Assembly: GCA_963782465.1 (NCBI GenBank)
Contig: CAWAJR010000005.1
Span: 620,001 to 684,000, forward strand
Direction: 5' to 3'
DNA: 64,000 nucleotides
From: JAODBJ01 sp963782465
GTDB lineage: Bacteria; Actinomycetota; Acidimicrobiia; IMCC26256; PALSA-610
Of the stretch, positions 1-7,924 are shown piece by piece. Numbering within the stretch: the first letter of the stretch is position 1; each line of letters starts with the position of its first letter. The notes beneath the pieces were generated by a model, which searched no databases, had not been told where the DNA came from, and saw only the letters and a list, made by a program, of their open reading frames with translations. Position numbers and translations under genes: made by a program.

Positions 1-785
1 CGACGGCGTCGAACACCGCGACGACCGCGGGCTCGACACCGGCCACCGCCGACGGCACCACAACGATCCCGGCGACCGCGCCGCCGGTGCCGCCGACGGC
101 CGCGGAGTTGAACGCGGCCGCCGACGGGGTCGCCACCGCGATCGCGTCGCTGGCCGTGCCGGTCGATGCCGTCGCTCCCGCGCCGCACGTCACGGTTGCG
201 CCCACCGACTCGACCCTCACCGGTACGACACCGAGTACACACGCGCAGGCCACCGCCGCGATCGCGCCGGCAGTCCCGACCACCTTGCCGTCGCCGCCCG
301 CCGCGCCGGTCGCCGCGGCCGCGGCACCGCCGCCCGCGACCCCGGCCGTGCCGACGCCGCCGCCCGACCAAGTCGCAACCGTGTTGTCGCAGCTGCAATT
401 CGCGACCGACGGCACCTACAAGCTGCGCCTCGAACTCCACCCGGCGGAACTCGGTCGTGTCGACATCGACGTCGAACTCCGCTCCGGCGTGATCCACGCA
501 ACCCTGCACGCCGAGCAGGCCGCCGCCACGCACCTGCTCCGTGAAGGGCTCGGCGACCTGCGCAACCGTCTGCAGGCGCAAGGGATGCGCGCCGGGAACG
601 TGATCGTCGACGGGCACGGTGCCGGGAACGCGCAGCAGGGCTCGAACGGCGCCGGCTCACAGGCCGGTGCGGATGGTCGCAGCCGTGTCGTCCACCCAGA
701 GACCGGCGCCGGCAACGGCGACGGGCAGAACCGAAGACAACCCGAGCAGAACGTCGCGGACTCCCTGCTCGACGTGCGGATGTGA
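1..785 (+). CDS. fliK: Flagellar hook-length control protein FliK, C-terminal part (5' end outside window)
   Basis: The frame is open from the first complete codon (base 3) to TGA at 783-785, so the start lies upstream of the window. The visible N-terminal part is a long low-complexity linker rich in Ala, Pro and Thr. The C-terminal about 80 residues form the FliK/Flg_hook domain (motifs LRLELHPAELGRVDIDVEL and LREGLGDLRNRLQAQGM), followed by a Gly/Asn-rich tail. FliK is the exported ruler that measures hook length and switches the export gate from hook to filament substrates. It lies 7 bp upstream of flgD, the usual order in flagellar clusters. The family call is secure because of the C-terminal domain and the neighbours; the total length is unknown. 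Confidence 0.9.
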   Translation, partial: TASNTATTAGSTPATADGTTTIPATAPPVPPTAAELNAAADGVATAIASLAVPVDAVAPAPHVTVAPTDSTLTGTTPSTHAQATAAIAPAVPTTLPSPPAAPVAAAAAPPPATPAVPTPPPDQVATVLSQLQFATDGTYKLRLELHPAELGRVDIDVELRSGVIHATLHAEQAAATHLLREGLGDLRNRLQAQGMRAGNVIVDGHGAGNAQQGSNGAGSQAGADGRSRVVHPETGAGNGDGQNRRQPEQNVADSLLDVRM

Positions 786-792
786 GGCAGCC

Positions 793-1245
793 ATGACAGC
801 CATCGACCCGTTTGCATCGCTCCGGCTCGGAGCATCCAACTCGACATCGACCACCGCCAGCTCGTCGGCGTCCGGCACCGACAACCAGTTCGGCCAGGAC
901 ACGTTCCTCAAGTTGCTCGTCGCGCAGCTGCAGTACCAGAACCCGTTGAGCCCGCAGGACGGGACGCAGTTCCTGACCCAGACCGCGCAGTTCACCGAAG
1001 TCGAGAAACTGAACACGATCGCCGACGAACTGCAGACGTCGAGCAACGCGAACCAAACCCTGGCCGCGTCGGTGATGATCGGCCGCCAGGTCATGTTCAA
1101 GGACGCGAACGGCAACGACGCAACCGGTGTCGTGTCGAGCGTGAAGCTCACCAGTGACGGCCCGGTGCTGCGCATCGGCAACCAAGACATCGCCTACGCG
1201 GCGATCGAAGAGATCCAGTCGACATCTACATCAACAACCACCTGA
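793..1245 (+). CDS. flgD: Flagellar hook cap (hook assembly) protein FlgD
   Basis: A 150-residue protein starting MTAIDPFASL. It contains the FlgD N-terminal signature around residues 35-65 (FGQDTFLKLLVAQLQYQNPL, then a D-G-TQF-TQTAQF block) that lets the cap ride on the growing hook. The C-terminal half is a short beta-rich region matching the FlgD Ig/tudor part, so it is a short version compared with the roughly 220 residues of enterobacterial FlgD. ATG 793 was chosen because it follows the fliK stop by 7 bp and begins the recognisable domain; the frame is open further upstream but only inside fliK. It is needed for polymerisation of the hook encoded next. Confidence 0.92.
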   Translation: MTAIDPFASLRLGASNSTSTTASSSASGTDNQFGQDTFLKLLVAQLQYQNPLSPQDGTQFLTQTAQFTEVEKLNTIADELQTSSNANQTLAASVMIGRQVMFKDANGNDATGVVSSVKLTSDGPVLRIGNQDIAYAAIEEIQSTSTSTTT

Positions 1246-1336
1246 CCCCCGACCCGTTGCGCGCCCACTCCGGGGGACGGGGGCACGCCGAAACCAACCA
1301 ATCCATCTCGTCAGACTCGTTCAAGAAGGACCCACA

Positions 1337-2631
1337 ATGCTTCGTTCAATGTTCGCCGCGGTATCCGGCCTCCGCGCGCACGAGACCTACATGGACGTGG
1401 TTGGCAACAACATCGCCAACGTGAACACGACCGGCTACAAAAGCAGCAGCGTGCTGTTCCAAGACGTCTTGAGCCAGACGTTGCGGGGCGCCGGTGCGCC
1501 TGCGGGCACGAGCACCGGTGGTACCAACCCGGCGCAGGTCGGTCTCGGCGTGCAACTGACCGGTACCCAACTCAACTTCGCCCAGGGCGCATCGCAGCTC
1601 ACCGGGCGAGCGACCGACTTCGCCATCCAGGGTGACGGCATGTTCGTCATCAACCAGGGTGGCCAGCAGAACTACATGCGAGCGGGCAGCTTCTCGCTCG
1701 ACGAGAACGGCAACCTCGTCACCCCGAACGGCGGGTTCGTGCAGGGATGGCAGGCCGACGTGAACGGCAACATCAACACCAACGCCGCACTCGGCAACCT
1801 GACCATCCCCGTCGGGCAGACCATCGCACCGGTGGCGACGCAGAACGTCAAGATCGGCGGCAACATGCCGTCCGACGCGGCGGTCGGCACCGTGCTCAAC
1901 GTGAGCCCGACCGTGTACAACACGCTCGGCACGCAAGTGCCGATCCGGGTCGAGTTCACCAAGGTGGCCGACACTGCGCCGAGCGCCGGCCCGCCGCCGG
2001 TCGCCGGTCAGGTCAACTGGCAGGTCCGGACCTACGACAACGCCAACAACCTGCTGTCGGCCCGACCACCGTCGGCTTCGACCTGAATGGCAACCTGCTC
2101 ACCGGGAACATCGGCATGACGCAGGCGCAGCTCGACACGATCGCCGGCACGGCGGGCACCTGGCCCGCGGGCGGCGTGACCCTCGACTTCGGCACGGCCA
2201 CCGACAGTGCCCGGCTGACCGGATCGGCCACGCTGAACAGCCTCGGCTTCCTGTCGCAGGACGGATCGTCGATCGGCTCGCTCACGAGCTTCAGCGTCGC
2301 GCAGGACGGCACGATCTCGGGCGTGTTCTCGAACGGCCGTACCCAGTCGCTCGGGCAGCTCGCGATGGCGGTGTTCGGGAACCCGGCCGGTCTTTCGAAG
2401 GCGGGTGACTCGCTGTTCCAGGCGACGGGCAACTCCGGCCAGCCGCAGATCGGCGTCCCCGGCAGCGGCGGGCGCGGCACCCTTGCGGGCGGAACGCTCG
2501 AAATGTCCAATGTGGACCTGGCGCAGGAGTTCACCAACCTGATCGTCGCCCAGCGTGGTTTCGAGGCGAACTCCAAGGTCATCACCTCGGCCGACGAGAT
2601 CCTCCAGGATCTCGTGAACTTGAAGCGATAA
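1337..2631 (+). CDS. flgE: Flagellar hook protein FlgE, reading frame broken near 2059-2063
   Basis: Starts at ATG 1337 with a good ribosome site (AAGAAGGA, 1323-1330). Residues 1-35 carry the rod/hook signature (MFAAVSGLRAHETYMDVVGN, then NIANVNTTGYK), and the middle has the hook core motif ATDFAIQGDGMFVI. The frame closes with TGA at 2084-2086, but the next frame continues from about 2059 (TTVGFDLNGNL) to the conserved C-terminus VDLAQEFTNLIVAQRGFEAN and NLKR at 2631. Adding one base within the GGCCC run at 2059-2063 gives a continuous protein of about 431 residues, the usual FlgE size. A consensus error is the simplest explanation because both halves are fully conserved. Hook protein polymerises on the rod under the FlgD cap. 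Confidence 0.9.
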
Positions 2632-2680
2632 ATGTTGCAATGGGTAGCGATGCTGCCACGCAGTGACTAGAAAGGTGGAC

Positions 2681-2720
2681 GGGGCAGGGCCGCCATACCC
2701 CGCACGGCGGCCCTGTCCCC
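2681..2720 (+). terminator. Intrinsic terminator between flgE and flbD
   Basis: A 14-bp stem (GGGGCAGGGCCGCC at 2681-2694 pairing with 2706-2719, one G-U pair) encloses an 11-nt loop and is followed by CCTCCTTT. It lies 50 bp after the flgE stop. It would split the flagellar run into an upstream hook operon and a downstream flbD-flhA operon, although read-through is possible. The 217-bp flgE-flbD gap otherwise shows no gene. Confidence 0.7.
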
Positions 2721-2847
2721 TCCTTTGCGATCGACACCTTTACCGGTGCCATTCCCGCGCCGATAGTGCCAGTGAGGCCGGCGCCACCGCCGGTCTCGAC
2801 ACCGGTCCCGAATGGACGGGGAACCCGAGGATCCAAGGACGGATCAG

Positions 2848-3105
2848 ATGATCAACGTGACGCGCTTGAACGGTCCGCCGTTCGCGCTGAACCCCGATTT
2901 GATCGAGCGCATCGAAGCCACCCCCGACACCGTGATCACGTTGGTCGACGGGGCGGTGTACGTCGTGACGGAAAGCGTCGACGAACTCATCGCGCGCATA
3001 CGTGAATCGAAGGCAGCAGTCGTCGCGATGTCCCATCTGCTCGAGAACCGCATGAACGGTGGTCCCACCCTCCGCCTCGTCACCGACCACGACGTGGAGC
3101 CGTGA
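2848..3105 (+). CDS. flbD: FlbD family flagellar protein
   Basis: An 85-residue protein beginning MINVTRLNG, typical of the short FlbD family found between hook and motor genes in Gram-positive flagellar clusters. It has the conserved run LNPDLIERIEATPDTVITL. ATG 2848 is preceded by AAGGA at 2834-2838; an in-frame ATG at 2812 lacks such a site and the family begins at the chosen Met. The molecular function of FlbD is not established. In many clusters motA and motB follow directly, but here the next gene is fliL, one base after the stop. Confidence 0.88.
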   Translation: MINVTRLNGPPFALNPDLIERIEATPDTVITLVDGAVYVVTESVDELIARIRESKAAVVAMSHLLENRMNGGPTLRLVTDHDVEP

Positions 3106-3106
3106 A

Positions 3107-3714
3107 ATGGCAAAGAAGAAGGCCAAGGGCGACGAGGAAGAAGACGGCAAGAAGGGTGGCAAGGGCAAACTGATCGTGCCCGTCGTGCTGCTCGTCGTCG
3201 GGCTCTTCGCCGGCAAGATGTTCTTCGGCCGAAACCGAGCCCGGCCGCGCTCGCCGCGGCCGCGGCCGCCAAGGAAACGGCGCTCGACAACCTCTGCGAC
3301 GCGCAGAACGGTGTCGCGGTCACGCCGACCACCACGGCACCCAGCGCCACCAAGACCGGCGCGACGACCACGACCCTCGCCACGACCACGACCACCGCCG
3401 ACCCGAACGCGGCGCGCGGTGAAGTGCTGGAGATGGACCCGATCACCATCAACCTCGCCGACGGCGAGCACTACCTGAAGGTCGGGCTCGCGTTGCAGTT
3501 GAAGATGGGCCTCGTCGCGACCACGGAGAAGGACACCGGCCTCGGTGCCAAAGCGCTCGACATGGCAATTGCCGCGATCAGCCCGAAGACGATGGCACAG
3601 TTGAGCCAGCCATCGGTTCGAGCCGCCCTGAAGCAGAAGTTGGGGATCGACACCTGCCACGCCTACGACGGCGAGGTGCTCACCGTGTTCTTCACCGACT
3701 TCGTGATGCAGTAG
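3107..3714 (+). CDS. fliL: Flagellar basal body-associated protein FliL, frame broken near 3227-3230
   Basis: ATG 3107 opens a Lys/Glu-rich cytoplasmic tail (about residues 1-21), then one membrane segment (LIVPVVLLVVGLFAGKMFF). The frame then degenerates, while the next frame gives an Ala-rich and Thr-rich linker followed by the FliL periplasmic domain (MDPITINLADGEHYLKVGLA through FFTDFVMQ, stop 3712-3714). Adding one base at the GGCC at 3227-3230 restores about 202 residues. FliL surrounds the stator at the motor and stabilises it under load. Its presence without adjacent motAB means the stator genes must lie elsewhere or be absent. The break is at the same tetranucleotide as in several other genes here, pointing to a sequencing artefact. 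Confidence 0.85.
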
Positions 3715-3747
3715 CGCTCGCCGGACAGTCGCCGGACGGAAGAGGTC

Positions 3748-3776
3748 ACGCCGTCTGGGCCTTACGGCCCAGGCGT
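3748..3776. promoter_or_regulatory. Stem-loop in fliL-fliM gap
   Basis: CTGGGCC (3755-3761), TTAC loop, GGCCCAG (3766-3772), with flanking bases ACGC and GCGT able to extend the stem across a small bulge. It sits in the only sizeable gap (79 bp) between fliL and fliM and has no T-run, so it could be an mRNA processing or attenuation structure rather than a terminator. Function is unknown. Confidence 0.4.
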
Positions 3777-3793
3777 CAGCCTCAACTCGGGGC

Positions 3794-4732
3794 GTGGTGC
3801 GCCGATCAGGCCGCGTGCCGGTGATGACCTCGAAGCGTGGGAAGTCGAACGTCCAACCGTTCGACTTCAGGCGACCAAGCAAGTTCAGCCGCGACCACGT
3901 TCGCGCGTTCCAGATCGTCCACGAGACGTTCGCCCGCCAGTTCTCGACGGTGCTGGCGACAACGCTGCGTGCGGTCGCGCACTGCAGCCTGACCTCGGTC
4001 GAACAGCTCACCTACGACGAGTACGTGCGGTCGCTGCCGAACCCGTCGTTCATGGTGATCCTCTCGCTCGCGCCGCTCCCCGGCGCCGCGGTCCTGCAAC
4101 TCCCGCTGCCCATCACGTTCGCGGCGATCGACCGCCTCCTCGGTGGTGGCGGCGACGCGCTGAGCCCGAAGCGGCCACTCACCGAGATCGAGTCGAACCT
4201 GATGCGCACGCTGATCGACCGCGCGTTGCGCGAGCTCGAGTACGCGTACGAATCGCTCGTGCGCATCCAGGCCGAGGTCGTCCAGCAGGAGTTCAACCCG
4301 CAGTTCGCGCAGATCGCCGCGCCCTCCGACATGGCGCTGGCCGTGTCGTTCGAGACCCGCATCGGCGAGAAGCGCGGTACGGCGAGCATCTGTATCCCGT
4401 ACGCCACGATGCAGCCGGTGCTCGAACACCTGGCGAGCCAGTCGCTGTTCCAGAGCGGAGCCCAACACGACGCCCTCGAATGGGGCCGCTCGCTCGAGAA
4501 CGCGTTGACCGACGTGCCCGTCGAGTTGTCGGTGAGTTTCGACCAGGTCGCGTTGACGTCGGCCGACATCATCGCGCTGCGCGTCGGCGACGTCGTCCCC
4601 CTGAGCCACCCCGTCGGCAAGCCGGTCACGGTTTCGGTTGACGGGATCAATTGTTACGAGGCGGTCACAGGCCGGCGAGGGAAGCGCCTCGCGTGCCTCA
4701 TCGTCGGACACCACGAGGAGCGCGCGACATGA
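3794..4732 (+). CDS. fliM: Flagellar motor switch protein FliM
   Basis: About 312 residues from GTG 3794 (alternatives: GTG 3797 or ATG 3824). The FliM signature VQPFDFRRPSKFSRDHVR is followed by the middle domain (FARQFSTVLATTLRA, DEYVRSLPNPS, LGGGGD) and the C-terminal SpoA domain (VPVELSVSFDQVALTSADII, then LRVGDVVPLSHPV). FliM forms the C-ring with FliN and FliG. The N-terminal peptide that usually binds phosphorylated CheY (an LSQ.EIDALL type motif) is not visible: fewer than about 20 residues precede the conserved domain. The gene overlaps fliN by four bases (ATGA), so the two are translationally coupled. The start is the uncertain part; the identity is not. Confidence 0.93.
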   Translation: MVRRSGRVPVMTSKRGKSNVQPFDFRRPSKFSRDHVRAFQIVHETFARQFSTVLATTLRAVAHCSLTSVEQLTYDEYVRSLPNPSFMVILSLAPLPGAAVLQLPLPITFAAIDRLLGGGGDALSPKRPLTEIESNLMRTLIDRALRELEYAYESLVRIQAEVVQQEFNPQFAQIAAPSDMALAVSFETRIGEKRGTASICIPYATMQPVLEHLASQSLFQSGAQHDALEWGRSLENALTDVPVELSVSFDQVALTSADIIALRVGDVVPLSHPVGKPVTVSVDGINCYEAVTGRRGKRLACLIVGHHEERAT

Positions 4733-5523
4733 GCATCCTTTCCGAGCTCACCACCAACAACGACGTCGCGATGGTGATCGCGACCGCGATCGAGCACGCG
4801 CTCGGCGGCGAGATCATCCTCGCGGTCGGCCTGCCGCGGAACGAACCACCGAGCGCGGAAGTGCTGCCCGGCGGCAACGTTCGCGTGATCAGCGCACCCT
4901 TCGAGTCGGGGATCGGTGGCGCGGTGTCGCTGGCGGTCGGCGAGTCGATGGCCAGCTCGCTCGAAGCGAGCGCGACCGACGAGAGCCTGCTGACCGCCGC
5001 CGGGAACGCGGTGATCGAAGGCGCAGCGAAGGTCGGGGCGCTCGCCGAAGACGACGTGCGCACCGGACGGGTCGCCGAGATCCCGGTCGGCGAGCTCGCC
5101 GACGACATCAGCGGCGAAGACCAGTTCGTGGTCTACCCGCTGCTCGACGGCAACGAGCGCGTCGCCGCGATCGTGATCCGTATCGCGCCGCAGGTCGAGG
5201 CGACCACGCCCACCGTCGTCGTGCACGAGTTCCCGACCCTGCAGGACACCGAGATCAACCTCGGCGACCCGCGGCCGCTCTCGTTGCTGCACGACGTCGA
5301 GATGGGGGTGACGGCCGAACTGGGCCGCCGCCGCATGACGGTTCGCGACCTGCTCGGGCTCACGCCGGGCGCCGTGATCGAACTCGACCGCGCCGCCGGG
5401 AGCCCGGTCGACGTCCTCGTGAACGGCACCCTCATCGCGCGCGGCGAAGTTGTGGTGATCGACGAGGAGTTCGGTATCCGCATCTCGGAGATCGTCTCCC
5501 CCGAAGACGCCGGGGTGCATTGA
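4729..5523 (+). CDS. fliN: Flagellar motor switch protein FliN, FliY-like long form
   Basis: 264 residues. The C-terminal about 80 residues are the SpoA domain shared by FliN and FliY (LHDVEMGVTAELGRRRMTVR, LLGLTPGAVIELDR, IARGEVVVIDEEFGIRISEI). The first about 150 residues form an extra domain resembling the CheC-like half of FliY. A phosphatase-like helix (SLLTAAGN, followed by a proline 26 residues on) lacks the catalytic Glu and has the wrong proline spacing, so this copy is probably inactive. ATG 4729 overlaps the fliM stop and has GGAG upstream. The protein completes the C-ring, where it also helps deliver export cargo. Confidence 0.9.
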   Translation: MSILSELTTNNDVAMVIATAIEHALGGEIILAVGLPRNEPPSAEVLPGGNVRVISAPFESGIGGAVSLAVGESMASSLEASATDESLLTAAGNAVIEGAAKVGALAEDDVRTGRVAEIPVGELADDISGEDQFVVYPLLDGNERVAAIVIRIAPQVEATTPTVVVHEFPTLQDTEINLGDPRPLSLLHDVEMGVTAELGRRRMTVRDLLGLTPGAVIELDRAAGSPVDVLVNGTLIARGEVVVIDEEFGIRISEIVSPEDAGVH

Positions 5524-5526
5524 CGC

Positions 5527-5940
5527 ATGGCCGGCGCGTCGACGTTCGCAATGATGCTGCGGCTGTTCGTGTCGCTGGCCGTGGTGATCGCGCTGATGAT
5601 CGGGATCACGGCGTTCCTGCGCCGGCGCGGCATCGCGGGCTTCGCACCAACACGAGCGCGCCGCGGCGCACCGATCGTCGACCTCGAGGTGCTGGCCCGC
5701 AAACAAATCAACCGGACGGCATCGATCGCGATCGTCCGCGCGGGCTCGAAGTCGATGGTCGTCGGCATCACCGATACCAACATCACGATGCTCGGCGAGG
5801 CGGACATCGACCTCGAAGCCCTCGAACTCGAAGCTGCGGAAGCCCAAGGGACTGGGCTCACCATCGACCTCACGCGGTCGAGCCAGACATGGAAGACGAT
5901 GCTCGAGAACTTGCGGGACAAGACCGTCCGACGCGTGTGA
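5527..5940 (+). CDS. fliO: Flagellar biosynthesis protein FliO
   Basis: 137 residues with a single N-terminal membrane segment (about residues 8-30, MLRLFVSLAVVIALMIGITA) followed by the FliO beta-rich region (IVDLEVLARKQINRTASIAI, VVGITDTNITML). It starts three bases after the fliN stop, and its own stop touches the next gene. FliO is a small, poorly conserved chaperone for assembly of the FliP ring in the export gate. Recognition rests on order (fliN-fliO-fliP), size and topology as much as on sequence. Confidence 0.85.
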   Translation: MAGASTFAMMLRLFVSLAVVIALMIGITAFLRRRGIAGFAPTRARRGAPIVDLEVLARKQINRTASIAIVRAGSKSMVVGITDTNITMLGEADIDLEALELEAAEAQGTGLTIDLTRSSQTWKTMLENLRDKTVRRV

Positions 5941-5966
5941 GTGTCAACCGATCCCACGGGGGATCC

Positions 5967-6854
5967 GTGCCCCGTCCGGCACGTCTTCTTCTACTTCTCG
6001 TTGTGCTCGCGGCCTTCGTCGCGCCTCAACTCGCGGCGCGCCCGGCGAACGCCCAGGTGGCGCCGAACGTCACGACGCCCACCGTGACGACGCCGAGCGT
6101 CACAACCCCGACGGTGACGGCACCGTCGATCGGCTCGACCACCAGCACGACCGTCGACAACAGCATCGGCAACGGCAAGGCGACGTTCTCGATCGACCTC
6201 GGCGGGGTCGGCGCCGACGGCAAGCAGAAGCCGGGCCAGAGCGTCGTCATCATCCTGCTGCTGACGTTGCTCGCCGTCGCGCCCGCCCTCCTCGTGATGC
6301 TCACCAGCTTCACCCGGATCGTGATCGTGCTGTCGATCACGAGGAACGCGATCGGTCTCACGACGATCCCGCCCAACCAGGTCGTGGTCGGCCTGTCCCT
6401 CTTCCTCAGCCTGTTCATCATGTTCCCGACCGTGTCGGCCATGAACAAGACGGCGCTGCAACCGTTGCTGAACGGGAAGATCAGCTACGGGCAGGCGTAC
6501 GACAAGGCCCAGGTGCCGCTGCGCAACTTCATGTTGAAGCAGACGCGCAAGACCGACCTCGACCTGTTCATCAAAGCAAGCCGCGCGCCGAAGCCGGAGA
6601 CACGGGCGAACGTGAGCATGGCGACGCTCATCCCCGCGTTCGTGCTGTCGGAACTGAAAACCGCGTTCATCATCGGGTTCGTGATCTTCATCCCGTTCCT
6701 GATCCTCGACCTGGTGGTGAGCTCTGCCCTGATGTCGATGGGCATGTTCATGCTCCCACCCGTGCTCGTTTCCCTCCCGTTCAAGCTGTTGCTGTTCGTG
6801 ATGGTCGACGGCTGGGCACTGATCGTGCAGTCGCTCATCACCAGCTTCCATTAG
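5967..6854 (+). CDS. fliP: Flagellar export gate protein FliP
   Basis: 295 residues from GTG 5967, which follows a GGGGGA ribosome site; the frame is also open from GTG 5937 overlapping the fliO stop. The N-terminus is a signal peptide (PARLLLLLVVLAAFVAPQLA, cleavage probably near ANA), as usual for FliP, then a Thr/Val-rich linker not seen in most homologues. The conserved core follows: LLTSFTRIVIVLS with RNAIGL, PPNQVVVGLSLFLSLFIM, IPAFVLSELKTAFIIGF and PPVLVSLPFKLLLFVMVDGW. FliP forms the pentameric core of the type III export gate with FliQ and FliR encoded next. Confidence 0.95.
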   Translation: MPRPARLLLLLVVLAAFVAPQLAARPANAQVAPNVTTPTVTTPSVTTPTVTAPSIGSTTSTTVDNSIGNGKATFSIDLGGVGADGKQKPGQSVVIILLLTLLAVAPALLVMLTSFTRIVIVLSITRNAIGLTTIPPNQVVVGLSLFLSLFIMFPTVSAMNKTALQPLLNGKISYGQAYDKAQVPLRNFMLKQTRKTDLDLFIKASRAPKPETRANVSMATLIPAFVLSELKTAFIIGFVIFIPFLILDLVVSSALMSMGMFMLPPVLVSLPFKLLLFVMVDGWALIVQSLITSFH

Positions 6855-6879
6855 CGACCTCATACCGGAGACTCGTCTC

Positions 6880-7152
6880 ATGACCGACGGCCAAGTGATG
6901 CACATCGCGATCCAAGCGATCATCCTGGCGACCGAACTCGCAGGCCCGATGCTCCTCGCCGCGCTCGCGATCGGTCTCGGGATCGGTCTGCTGCAATCGG
7001 CGACGCAGGTGCAGGAGCAGACGCTCGCGTTCGTCCCGAAGCTGGCCGGCATCGCGCTGGTCATCCTCATCTCCGGCCACTGGATGCTCTCGCAGGCGAT
7101 GGGCTTCACCCACAGCCTGTTCGACATGATCCCGAGCCTCTTGCAGTCGTGA
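6880..7152 (+). CDS. fliQ: Flagellar export gate protein FliQ
   Basis: 90 residues with two membrane helices (about 15-38 and 52-75). It contains the family motif GLLQSATQVQEQTLAFVPKL. The length matches FliQ exactly. It lies 25 bp after fliP and 4 bp before fliR, so it is cotranscribed. FliQ packs around the FliP-FliR core of the export gate. Confidence 0.95.
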   Translation: MTDGQVMHIAIQAIILATELAGPMLLAALAIGLGIGLLQSATQVQEQTLAFVPKLAGIALVILISGHWMLSQAMGFTHSLFDMIPSLLQS

Positions 7153-7156
7153 GCCC

Positions 7157-7906
7157 GTGACCGTCAACTTCGACCCCGTCATCGTCACCGCGTTCTTTCT
7201 CGCGCTGGTGCGGGCGACGGCGTGGTTGTTCATCTCGCCGCCGTTCAATTCGAGGTTGATGCCCTCCGGCGTGAAGGCGGGGCTGGCCGCCGCGCTCGCG
7301 TTGACGGCCGCTCCGCACATCGCCGACCCGAAGTTGTCGCTCGGTACCGCGCCGTTCTTCGGCGCCGTACTCACGCAGGTCCTCGTCGGCGCGACGCTCG
7401 GGATGCTCACGCTCCTCCTGCTGAGCGCGATCTCGATCGCCGGTTCGTTCATCGACCTGTTCGCCGGCTTCTCGCTCGCCACGCAATACGACCCCATGGC
7501 GGGCGCGACCGTGTCGATCTTCGGCCGCTTCTACGACCTCGTCGCCACGACACTGCTCTTCGTGACCAACGCGCACTTGATCCTGATCAACGGGTTCTAC
7601 CGGTCGTTCGAGGCCGTACCCGCCTCCGGGCTCACGACGGCGAACATCGCGAAGCTGCTCACCGACAACCTCGGCGTGTTCTTCGTGGCCGCGATCGAGG
7701 TCGCGGGCCCGGTGCTGGCCTGCTTGTTCCTCACCGAGGTGACGCTCGGTCTCCTCGCCCGGGCCGCGCCGAGCCTCAACGTGTTCTCGCTCGCGTTCCC
7801 GGTGCGCGTCGCGGTCGCGTTGCTCCTCGTCGCCGTGGCGTTGCCGTTGATCGCACCGGCCCTCGACAACCTGGTGCACAGCGCCGTCCGCCCCTTCGGC
7901 GGGTAG
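7157..7906 (+). CDS. fliR: Flagellar export gate protein FliR
   Basis: 249 residues starting with GTG 7157. Multiple membrane helices and the FliR motifs are visible: LVRATAWLFISPPFNSRLMP near the N-terminus, GSFIDLFAGFSLATQYDPM in the middle and FLTEVTLGLLARAAPSLNVF near the end. FliR is the single-copy subunit that closes the FliP-FliQ-FliR gate. The stop is 18 bp from flhB. Confidence 0.95.
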   Translation: MTVNFDPVIVTAFFLALVRATAWLFISPPFNSRLMPSGVKAGLAAALALTAAPHIADPKLSLGTAPFFGAVLTQVLVGATLGMLTLLLLSAISIAGSFIDLFAGFSLATQYDPMAGATVSIFGRFYDLVATTLLFVTNAHLILINGFYRSFEAVPASGLTTANIAKLLTDNLGVFFVAAIEVAGPVLACLFLTEVTLGLLARAAPSLNVFSLAFPVRVAVALLLVAVALPLIAPALDNLVHSAVRPFGG

Positions 7907-7924
7907 GCGGGTAGGCGGGGGACG

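Noticed and set aside
217..1185. Long minus-strand open frame antisense to fliK and flgD
   Set aside because: Arg-rich, no family resemblance, and fully antisense to recognisable flagellar genes; a high-GC shadow.
4654..5847. Long minus-strand open frame opposite fliN and fliO
   Set aside because: Asp/Arg/His-rich composition typical of antisense to GC-rich genes; the plus strand is clearly coding.
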